From Polaribacter sp. (GTDB taxonomy: Bacteria; Bacteroidota; Bacteroidia; Flavobacteriales; Flavobacteriaceae), in assembly GCA_029248845.1 (NCBI GenBank), contig JAQWIO010000069.1:1-8007 (forward strand): a DNA stretch of 8,007 bases, given 5' to 3'. A program made the translations under genes and the position numbers. Below are positions 1-5,866 of this stretch, piece after piece. The first letter of the stretch is position 1. Each line of letters begins with the position of its first letter. The notes below the pieces were generated by a model. The model saw only the letters and a program-made list of their open reading frames with translations. It made no database searches and was not told where the DNA came from.

Positions 1-3
1 TTC

Positions 4-276
4 TTAGTTTACAGCATCGCTTAATCCAGCACCAGCTTTAAATTTAGCTACATTTTTAGCAGCAATTTGAATCGTTTTTCCTGTTTGAGGATTTCTACCA
101 GTTCTAGCAGCTCTGTTAGAAACAGAGAACGTTCCAAATCCTACTAAAGCAACTTTATCACCACCTTTTAAAGCAGAAGTTACATTACCTGTAAAAGATT
201 CTAATGCGGCTTTAGCAGCTACTTTAGAAATTCCTGCATCAGCAGCCATTGCATCGATTAAATCAGACTTGTTCAT
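4..276 (-). CDS. hup: HU family DNA-binding protein
   Basis: This is a complete 90-residue protein of the usual HU/IHF length. HU dimers bind and bend DNA with little sequence preference and help organise the nucleoid. The N-terminal helical dimerisation part covers about residues 1-40 and opens with the typical MNKSDLIDA. It is followed by the family signature VGFGTFSV (45-52) and the DNA-binding beta arm containing GRNPQTGK (60-67), in which Pro63 is the intercalating proline of the family. The C-terminal part is rich in Ala and Lys. The start codon fits the family N-terminus exactly, and the leader is A/T-rich without a Shine-Dalgarno site, as is normal in Bacteroidota. The gene lies 187 nt downstream of fmt on the same strand and has its own promoter, so it is probably transcribed separately and strongly. 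Codon choice is cleaner than in neighbouring genes (many GCT/GCA Ala codons), consistent with high expression. HU versus a sequence-specific IHF-like role cannot be told from sequence alone. Confidence 0.97.
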   Translation of the reverse strand: MNKSDLIDAMAADAGISKVAAKAALESFTGNVTSALKGGDKVALVGFGTFSVSNRAARTGRNPQTGKTIQIAAKNVAKFKAGAGLSDAVN

Positions 277-329
277 AATAAATAGGTTTTTAAAATTAAT
301 TGAATATAGTTTTTGCTTTAAAAGCTTAA

Positions 330-360
330 CAAATATATACGGATTAAGGGTTTACGCAAA
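330..360 (-). promoter_or_regulatory. Promoter of the HU gene (Bacteroidota type)
   Basis: Read on the minus strand, TTTG (357-360) is followed after exactly 19 nt by TATATTTG (330-337). This matches the Bacteroidota primary sigma factor consensus TTTG-N19-TAnnTTTG at every fixed position. Transcription would start near 323-326, giving a leader of roughly 48 nt before the HU start codon at 276. The leader is very A/T-rich, which in this phylum favours translation without a Shine-Dalgarno site. Confidence 0.75.
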
Positions 361-384
361 TTTGAGTGCTAAAAAAGTGCCTTT

Positions 385-415
385 TTGTTAATAAATGTAT
401 GTAAATTGTTAATAA
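385..415. repeat. Paired 10-bp direct repeat upstream of the HU promoter
   Basis: The 10-mer TTGTTAATAA occurs at 385-394 and again at 406-415, so the copies start 21 bp apart, about two turns of the DNA helix. Similarity continues for five more bases (3 of 5 identical) to GTA at the right end. The pair sits 25-55 bp upstream of the -33 element of the HU promoter, where an activator or architectural protein could bind. Because the region is very A/T-rich, chance repetition is possible and no regulator is identified. Confidence 0.4.
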
Positions 416-442
416 GCGTAGTTAAAAAACATTGAAATCTTT

Positions 443-463
443 AAAACCTTATTGATAAAGGCT
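443..463 (-). terminator. Possible weak terminator after fmt
   Basis: Directly after the fmt stop codon, the minus strand reads AGCCTT, a 7-nt loop, then AAGGTT and further T residues. This can form a six-pair stem that includes one G-T wobble, followed by only a short T run. It is in the right place to end the operon before the separately promoted HU gene, but the stem is weak and short, so read-through into HU is quite possible. Confidence 0.25.
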
Positions 464-1408
464 TTAGATGAATTTCGCTTCCGTGGAAAAAGTGTACCCA
501 TTCAATAAACTTTTCGCATCCATTTTCCTCTTTCCAGATAATTTGATTTCGTCGATAATTATGAACCCATTTTTAACAGCAATCTTAAGTTCTTTTTTTG
601 TCCAAATGATTTTACCACAAATAAATGAATGTTCTCTCTTTTCTTTTCTTACAGCATAAATTTTTGAAGATATTTCATCATCTTCATTTTTAAGAATTGT
701 CCAAGCAGCAGGAAAAGGATTTAATCCTCTAATTTTATTATAAATATTATCTAAGGAATCTGTCCAGTCAATTTTGCAATTTTCAGGATTTAATTTAAAA
801 GCAGTTTTTTCTTCTAAATTTGGTTGTTTTCTTGTTGAGAAATTTTCACTTGAAATTAAATCTACTGTCTGTGAAACTAAATTAGCTCCTAAAAACATTA
901 GTTTGTCATGAAGTGTTCCTAGAGTTTCATCGTTTTTGATGCTTATTTCTTGTTGTAAAATAATTTCTCCAGTATCAATCTTATCATCAATAAAAAAAGT
1001 TGTAGCACCTGTTTTTGTTTCTCCATTTATAATTGCCCAATGAATAGGAGCTGCACCTCTATATTCTGGTAATAGAGAGGCATGTAGATTGAAAGTACCA
1101 TACTTGGGCATTTGCCATACTATTTTTGGTAACATTCTAAAAGCAACTACAATTTGTAAATCTGCTTTTAAATTTTTAAGCTCTCTATTAAAAGATTCAT
1201 CTTTTAAATTTGTGGGCTGCAGTATTGTTAAATTTGCTTCTAAGGCATATTTTTTAACAGCAGATTCATTTAATTTCCTACCTCTTCCAGCAGGTTTGTC
1301 TGATGCTGTAATTACACCAACTACATTATAATTATGCACTACTAAATGTTTTAAAATAGTAACAGCAAATTCTGGAGTTCCCATAAAAACAATGCGTAAG
1401 TCTTTCAT
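464..1408 (-). CDS. fmt: Methionyl-tRNA formyltransferase
   Basis: This is a complete 314-residue Fmt, the normal length. The cytoplasmic enzyme transfers a formyl group from 10-formyl-tetrahydrofolate to the methionine on initiator tRNA. The N-terminal Rossmann-type formyltransferase domain (about 1-205) starts with RIVFMGTPEFAV (5-16). It includes the loop SDKPAGRGRKL (36-46) used in tRNA recognition, and the signature SLLPEYRGAAP (111-121). The catalytic triad is present: Asn107 and His109 in NLH, and Asp145 in IDTGEI. The C-terminal OB-fold-like domain (about 210-314) carries GLNPFPAAW, which is typical of the family. The gene follows recQ after only 2 nt and precedes HU, so it is the last gene of a three-gene operon. 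The start is fixed by the short distance to recQ and by the canonical N-terminus. Nothing looks damaged. Confidence 0.97.
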   Translation of the reverse strand: MKDLRIVFMGTPEFAVTILKHLVVHNYNVVGVITASDKPAGRGRKLNESAVKKYALEANLTILQPTNLKDESFNRELKNLKADLQIVVAFRMLPKIVWQMPKYGTFNLHASLLPEYRGAAPIHWAIINGETKTGATTFFIDDKIDTGEIILQQEISIKNDETLGTLHDKLMFLGANLVSQTVDLISSENFSTRKQPNLEEKTAFKLNPENCKIDWTDSLDNIYNKIRGLNPFPAAWTILKNEDDEISSKIYAVRKEKREHSFICGKIIWTKKELKIAVKNGFIIIDEIKLSGKRKMDAKSLLNGYTFSTEAKFI

Positions 1409-1410
1409 AA

Positions 1411-3303
1411 CTATAAGTTTATTTGGTACTTATTTTGGTGATTTATTTGAATTTTATCGTCTGATAATAATTGACGTAAATGTATTAAAATCTCTCTTTC
1501 GTTAGCAATTAAAGAGGCACTTATTTCTGAGGATGATAAACTCTTTTTGACTTTTAACAGATGTATTATCTCAAGAGATAGGTTTGAGTTTGGTTTTGAA
1601 TTTTCAGAAATGCAAACATCACAGATACCACATTTTTTAGTTTTAAATTCATCAAAATAATTTAACAATTGTATACTTCTACAAATTTTGTCATTATTTA
1701 AAAAAGCAATCAAACTATCAGATTTTTTCTTCTTCTGATTTATAAATTGTTTCATTTCTTTTGAGAATCTATTTATTGTAAAATTATCTTCTCTTGGAAG
1801 TAAAAAAAGAAGGTCTACTTTATTTTTAATGGGAACGTATTCAATGATATTATCGTTTTGTAAATACGTTAAATTTGATATAACCTGCTTTGTTGTCATC
1901 CCATTTTTTTTTGCAATATAAAACTCATCAATCTTAACTTCTTGCTCAAATAAGCCTGCGTATGTTCTTAAAATTGAATTGGTAAATTTTTTTATAATTG
2001 TATTTTGATTGAGATAATTTAAAACTATTCTACTATTTACAATAAAACGTAAGGTAGATTTTTTATTGTAGTGATTATTGATTTCAAGTATACCACTATT
2101 TGAAAACATTTTAATGGCCATATCTACCTTTACGACCGAAAAATTATATTTTTCAGAAAATTCTAAAAGATTAAAAGCATGAGAGTCTGTATTGAATTCT
2201 CCTAGAGAAATTCTGAAATTTTGATATAATTTTTTAAGGATTTCTTTTATTTCTTTGATAGTTAATAAGGTTTTTTTTAACCGTTCCTTAAATAATAATG
2301 TATCATTTTTATTAAACAATAAAACTGCAAATGATTTTTTTTGATCTCTACCCGCTCTTCCCGTTTCTTGAACATAATTTTCGATACTAGAGGGTAAATC
2401 TAAATGGATAACTAGGCCTACATTTGCTTTGTCTATTCCCATACCAAAGGCATTTGTAGCTACGATAATGGGTGTTTTTTCGGTCATCCAGTTTTCAAAA
2501 GAAATATTTTTTTCAATGGATGACATTCCACCGTGATAAAATGAACTCTTAAAGTTTTTTGAATTTAAAAAAGTAGCAATTTGTTCTGTTTTTTTTCTCG
2601 AATTAACGTATACAATTGCTGGTTTTTTTGTTTTGGTGAAAATTTGAAGTAACCGCTGTAATTTATCTTCAATTATAAAAATTTGATAGGCTAAATTCTT
2701 TCTGAAAAATGATTTTCTAAAAACATTAGGTTCTTTTAAATCAAGATTTTTAGTAATGTCTTTTATAACTTTTTCATTTGCAGTTGCTGTTAAAGCAATA
2801 AAATTAACATTGGGCTTTAACTCTTTTAAAATTTTAATATTTCTATAAGAAGGTCTAAAATCGTGCCCCCATTCTGAGATACAATGAGCTTCATCAATAG
2901 CGATTAAATTAATCGCTAATTCTTTTATTTTTTGTTGAATAAAATAAGATTGAAGTCTTTCTGGAGAAATATATAAAAATTTATAGCCCCCAAATTTAAC
3001 ATTATCAAACAAGGTAATGAGTTCATCCTGACTTGTCCCAGAAGCAATGTGAATTGCTTTAATTCCTCTTTTGTTTAAATTTTCTACTTGATCTTGCATT
3101 AAGGCAATTAAAGGAGAAATAACTAAGCAAATTCCCTCTTTTGATAAAGCAGGGATTTGAAAACAAATTGATTTCCCTCCACCTGTGGGAAGTAATGTAA
3201 TGACATCATTTTGTTTTAAAATGGATGTAATAATTTCCTCTTGTTGGGGTCTAAACTCTGAATAGTTCCAATATTTTTTTAATATATCTTTAGGTGCAAT
3301 CAT
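1411..3303 (-). CDS. recQ: RecQ-family ATP-dependent DNA helicase, short form
   Basis: This is a complete 630-residue superfamily 2 helicase that should unwind DNA 3' to 5' in recombination and repair. All RecQ motifs are visible: motif 0 FRPQQ (17-21), Walker A TGGGKS (40-45), DEAH (137-140), the aromatic-rich loop SEWGHDFRPSYR (143-154), LTATAN (171-176), YHGGM (256-260), NAFGMGIDKANV (284-295) and QETGRAGRD (312-320). The zinc module is also intact as C541-x16-C558-x2-C561-x2-C564, the same spacing as in Escherichia coli RecQ. It lies about 220 residues after motif VI instead of about 50, because a lysine-rich helical segment that may contain a winged helix sits in between. Only about 65 residues follow the zinc site, and no HRDC domain is evident. 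The start ATG overlaps the stop of the upstream ATPase gene (ATGA), and fmt follows 2 nt after the TAG stop. Bacteroidota often have a second, longer canonical RecQ, so this may be a specialised paralogue. Confidence 0.95.
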   Translation of the reverse strand: MIAPKDILKKYWNYSEFRPQQEEIITSILKQNDVITLLPTGGGKSICFQIPALSKEGICLVISPLIALMQDQVENLNKRGIKAIHIASGTSQDELITLFDNVKFGGYKFLYISPERLQSYFIQQKIKELAINLIAIDEAHCISEWGHDFRPSYRNIKILKELKPNVNFIALTATANEKVIKDITKNLDLKEPNVFRKSFFRKNLAYQIFIIEDKLQRLLQIFTKTKKPAIVYVNSRKKTEQIATFLNSKNFKSSFYHGGMSSIEKNISFENWMTEKTPIIVATNAFGMGIDKANVGLVIHLDLPSSIENYVQETGRAGRDQKKSFAVLLFNKNDTLLFKERLKKTLLTIKEIKEILKKLYQNFRISLGEFNTDSHAFNLLEFSEKYNFSVVKVDMAIKMFSNSGILEINNHYNKKSTLRFIVNSRIVLNYLNQNTIIKKFTNSILRTYAGLFEQEVKIDEFYIAKKNGMTTKQVISNLTYLQNDNIIEYVPIKNKVDLLFLLPREDNFTINRFSKEMKQFINQKKKKSDSLIAFLNNDKICRSIQLLNYFDEFKTKKCGICDVCISENSKPNSNLSLEIIHLLKVKKSLSSSEISASLIANEREILIHLRQLLSDDKIQINHQNKYQINL

Positions 3304-3842
3304 AAATCACAGGAGAGCGAATTAATAATGAAATTTGTTCTTTCCTTTACGGAACCAAACGGTACATTAATAATGGTATAACCAAGATCTAAATAGGCTT
3401 TCATTAAAAAAATATCAATTTCAATAGTTTCTTCAAAAGATTCATAACGTTCATTATCTTTTTTATGAATTTCTTTCCAGGGAGAAAAGTGAAAAATTTT
3501 ATTGTATTTATAGTGTTTACTTTTTTCTTTAAAAGATGAAGGGTATTCAGTTTTAAAATAATCCATGTATGCATGAATATCCGGAATTCCTCTATCAAAA
3601 AAAACAATTTCAGATTTAGACTTTATGGCCTTCAAATATTGTTGTTCTCTGCCCTCTAATAACATTTTACTAAACAGTAGTGGTTTGCTCAAGAACAATT
3701 GGTCTATTCCTTTTTGTTGAGCTTTTAAAATCACCTCCCTAGAAATTTCGGGAAAGCACTCATATGGTAACTTCATCAATTCATTTAAAACTGAAGTTTT
3801 TCCAGTTCCTGGCCCACCAATTAAAAGATTTTTTTGCTGCAT
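3300..3842 (-). CDS. P-loop ATPase, AAA_28/NadR-kinase-like
   Basis: This small cytoplasmic nucleotide-binding protein has 180 residues with the start chosen here. Walker A is GGPGTGKTS near the N-terminus (residues 9-17). A Walker B-like strand VFFDRGIPD (80-88) matches the DRGxPD motif of the AAA_28 family, which resembles the kinase part of NadR. A basic segment KKDNERYESFEE (127-138) resembles the lid of such kinases. The substrate is unknown. An in-frame ATG at 3900-3902 would add 20 residues. I prefer 3842 because relatives usually begin only a few residues before Walker A, and because the longer form would run through a good plus-strand promoter and leave only 34 bp to the divergent gene. 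A third ATG at 3867-3869 is possible. The stop codon overlaps the recQ start by 4 nt, implying coupled translation with recQ and fmt. Confidence 0.85.
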   Translation of the reverse strand: MQQKNLLIGGPGTGKTSVLNELMKLPYECFPEISREVILKAQQKGIDQLFLSKPLLFSKMLLEGREQQYLKAIKSKSEIVFFDRGIPDIHAYMDYFKTEYPSSFKEKSKHYKYNKIFHFSPWKEIHKKDNERYESFEETIEIDIFLMKAYLDLGYTIINVPFGSVKERTNFIINSLSCDL

Positions 3843-3846
3843 CTCA

Positions 3847-3877
3847 CAAAAATAATTTATTCCCTTCATAAAACTAA
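3847..3877 (-). promoter_or_regulatory. Possible promoter of the ATPase-recQ-fmt operon
   Basis: On the minus strand TATTTTTG (3847-3854) fits TAnnTTTG fully, and 19 nt upstream lies TTAG (3874-3877), three of four matches to TTTG. Transcription would begin almost exactly at the ATG at 3842, giving a leaderless or nearly leaderless message. A weaker alternative with one mismatch, TAGTTTCG, lies at 3907-3914 but has no convincing -33 element. In such A/T-rich DNA chance matches are common. Confidence 0.25.
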
Positions 3878-3894
3878 TTTTTAATGTAATTTTG
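3864..3894 (+). promoter_or_regulatory. Probable promoter of the DUF493-chaperone operon
   Basis: TAATTTTG (3887-3894) is a full match to the Bacteroidota -7 consensus TAnnTTTG. The matching -33 position, 19 nt upstream (3864-3867), reads CTTC, only a half match to TTTG. Transcription would start near 3899-3901, leaving a leader of about 37 nt before the ATG at 3937. This is the only good candidate upstream of the plus-strand operon; the later genes are separated by 10 nt or less, or overlap. Confidence 0.5.
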
Positions 3895-3936
3895 TGTTCC
3901 ATGATCCGAAACTAATTTAAAAGAAAATTTTTTTTT

Positions 3937-4218
3937 ATGAGTAATAATAAAGATTTCTATGCAAATTTAAAAGCACAATTAGATGATACTACGATCTTTC
4001 CTGCTGACTACATGTATAAATTTATTGTTCCTACAGATTTTAATCAGGTTCAAGAGGTTGAAGAGTTATTCAACAATTCTGGAGCGATTATCAATAAAAA
4101 AAAATCAAAAACAGGGAAATATATTAGTGTTTCTATCGTATTAAAAATAGAAAATTCAACCAAAGTAATTTCATATTATAAAAAAGCACAAAAAATTAAA
4201 GGAATAATTTCGTTATAA
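3937..4218 (+). CDS. DUF493 (YbeD-like) family protein
   Basis: This complete 93-residue protein has the length and pattern of DUF493, a family with an ACT-like alpha/beta fold and no firmly known function. Recognisable parts are FYANLKAQLDD (7-17), YMYKFIVPTD (25-34), a helix around residues 36-48 and the strand-forming segment SKTGKYISVSIVLKI (57-71). The C-terminus is KIKGIISL, where the closing GIISL is typical of flavobacterial members. It is cytoplasmic, with no signal peptide. A run of nine T residues (3928-3936) stands directly before the ATG in place of a Shine-Dalgarno site, and an A9 run (4096-4104) lies inside the gene. It is the first gene of the plus-strand operon, 10 nt ahead of a periplasmic isomerase gene, but nothing in the sequence ties its role to protein folding. 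In Gammaproteobacteria relatives are linked with lipoate biosynthesis genes; no such genes are present here. Confidence 0.9.
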   Translation: MSNNKDFYANLKAQLDDTTIFPADYMYKFIVPTDFNQVQEVEELFNNSGAIINKKKSKTGKYISVSIVLKIENSTKVISYYKKAQKIKGIISL

Positions 4219-4228
4219 TTAATAGTTT

Positions 4229-5866
4229 ATGAGAAAAATAGTTTTAGTATTTGTTTTAAGTTTTTCAGTATCAGTGTTCTCTCAGAAGAGAGATAAAACA
4301 TTAATCACTATTGATGGTGAAAAAATAACAGTTTCAGAATTTAAAAGAGTTTATGAAAAAAACTTGGACGTTATAGATAGTCAAGATTCTAAAAACCTTA
4401 CCAATAATTTAGATTTGTTTATAAATTTTAAGTTAAAAGTGAAAGAAGCTTATGCACTTAAACTAGATACGCTTTCGTCTTATAAAAAAGAAATAGAGAC
4501 CTACAAAAATCAACTTTCCGCACCTTATTTACAAGATACCATGTTTATAAGACAATTGGTAAAAGATGCTTATTTTAGAACAAAAAATGAAGTAAAAGCT
4601 AAGCATATTTTAATAAGAATGAAAAAAGATGCTTTGCCAAAAGATACTTTGATTGCCTATACTAAAATAACTGAATTGAGAGAGCGAATAATTGCTGGTG
4701 AAGATTTTGAAGTAATTGCGAAGCAGTTTTCTGAAGATAAATCTGCTCAAAATGATTCAAAAACAGGACGAAAAGGAAATGGAGGTAATTTAGGATATTT
4801 TTCAGCTTTTAGGATGGTGTATCCTTTTGAGGTCGCAGCATATTCTACAAAAATTGGTCAAATCTCAATGCCTTTTAAAACTCAATATGGTTATCATATT
4901 ATAAAAGTTGATGCTCTAAGAGAATCTAAAGGAGAAATTGAAGCCGCACATATTTTAATTAGAGATACCTCAACTAAAGGCAAACAAAAGATAGATAGTA
5001 TTTATGATAAATTAAATAGTAATGAGAAGTTTGACGACTTAGCGAAACAGTATTCTGAAGATCCAGGTTCTAAAAATAATGGAGGTAAATTAGGTAAGTT
5101 TGGTTCAGGAAGGATGGTAAAACCCTTTTCAGATGCAGCATTTGGTCTTAAAAATATAAATGATTTTTCTGAACCTTTTAAAACAGATTTTGGTTGGCAT
5201 ATTGTAAAGTTACTTAAAAAGCATCCTATTAAATCTTTTGAAGAAATGAAAAAGGATTTAAAAACAAAAGTTAAAAATAACTCAAGAATGCAGTTGTCTA
5301 AAAAAGCAGTTGTAAATAAATTAAAAAAACAATATTCAATAATAGAAAATGATGTCGCAAAAAATATTTTAAATAAAAAAAATATAAGAACAGTTTCTAA
5401 AGATTCTTTGCAAGGCATAATCCTCACTATAAATAATAAGAATATTTCTCAAGAAGAGTTTGTTAATTATATTAAGAATAGAAGAAATTTGCCGATTTTT
5501 AAACTTTTTGAAAACTTTAAAGATGAGCAGATTATGATGTATTACAAAGAGAATTTAATCTATACGGAACCAGAGTATGCCTATACTATTAAAGAGTATA
5601 AAGATGGATTATTACTTTTTGAGTTAATGCAAGAAAAAATTTGGAACGCTTCATCCAAAGATACACTTGGTTTAAAAAAATATTTTACAACCAACTCAAA
5701 GAATTATAAGAGTGATGATTTAAAAAGTATTAAAGGTCAGGTCATTAATGACTATCAAAATTTCTTGGATAAAAATTGGATAGAAGATTTAAGAAATAAG
5801 AGTGATATTAAAGTTGATAAAAGGCAATTTAAAAAGTTAATTAAATTCTACGAGGAAAAAGAATGA
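4229..5866 (+). CDS. Periplasmic peptidylprolyl isomerase with two parvulin domains
   Basis: This 545-residue secreted SurA/PpiC-type protein should bind unfolded envelope proteins and speed prolyl cis-trans isomerisation. Residues 1-18 form a signal peptide, with cleavage expected before Gln19 (VFS-Q). A SurA-like helical chaperone part follows (about 22-118). Parvulin domain 1 (about 122-228) has KAKHILIR with His126, then NGGNLGYFSAFRMVYPFE and YGYHIIKV with His223. Parvulin domain 2 (about 237-330) has EAAHILIR with His241, NNGGKLGKFGSGRMVKPF and FGWHIVKL with His324. Both domains keep the family core motifs, so both may be active. The first has an extra Lys/Gly/Ser linker (about 173-184) between SED and NGG. 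The C-terminal third (about 340-545) is Lys-rich and helical, resembling the return half of a SurA chaperone fold, and matches no domain I can name. The stop overlaps the next start (ATGA), so the two are probably translationally coupled. Confidence 0.93.
   Translation: MRKIVLVFVLSFSVSVFSQKRDKTLITIDGEKITVSEFKRVYEKNLDVIDSQDSKNLTNNLDLFINFKLKVKEAYALKLDTLSSYKKEIETYKNQLSAPYLQDTMFIRQLVKDAYFRTKNEVKAKHILIRMKKDALPKDTLIAYTKITELRERIIAGEDFEVIAKQFSEDKSAQNDSKTGRKGNGGNLGYFSAFRMVYPFEVAAYSTKIGQISMPFKTQYGYHIIKVDALRESKGEIEAAHILIRDTSTKGKQKIDSIYDKLNSNEKFDDLAKQYSEDPGSKNNGGKLGKFGSGRMVKPFSDAAFGLKNINDFSEPFKTDFGWHIVKLLKKHPIKSFEEMKKDLKTKVKNNSRMQLSKKAVVNKLKKQYSIIENDVAKNILNKKNIRTVSKDSLQGIILTINNKNISQEEFVNYIKNRRNLPIFKLFENFKDEQIMMYYKENLIYTEPEYAYTIKEYKDGLLLFELMQEKIWNASSKDTLGLKKYFTTNSKNYKSDDLKSIKGQVINDYQNFLDKNWIEDLRNKSDIKVDKRQFKKLIKFYEEKE

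Noticed and set aside
316..326. Short inverted repeat GCTTTAAAAGC near the HU transcription start
   Set aside because: The stem is only four pairs with a three-base loop in A/T-rich DNA, too weak to call an operator or hairpin.
468..659. Plus-strand open frame of 63 codons at the 3' end of fmt
   Set aside because: It overlaps the OB-fold domain codons of Fmt entirely, has no recognisable motif, and lacks a convincing promoter.
1089..1331. Plus-strand open frame of 80 codons inside fmt
   Set aside because: It is antisense to the conserved catalytic part of Fmt and has no independent support.
3404..3607. Second minus-strand frame of 67 codons within the ATPase gene
   Set aside because: It is a shifted-frame shadow of the ATPase, whose own frame holds Walker A and the DRGIPD motif on both sides. 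No sign of a frameshift.
4219..4228. Separate promoter for the first isomerase gene
   Set aside because: The gap is 10 nt, and the nearest -7-like sequence (TAATTTCG at 4205-4212) has a mismatch and no good upstream element. Co-transcription with DUF493 is the simpler reading.
4734..5105. Similar DNA stretches coding for SED...NGG...LG in the two parvulin domains, considered as a recent tandem duplication
   Set aside because: Similarity is at the protein-motif level with many silent and non-silent differences, as expected for an ancient domain duplication shared by the family.
5002..5427. Minus-strand open frame of 141 codons inside the two-parvulin isomerase gene
   Set aside because: Its translation is a Phe/Leu/Ser-rich string typical of the antisense of Lys- and Glu-rich coding DNA. 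It resembles no family, and the plus-strand frame has clear parvulin motifs.
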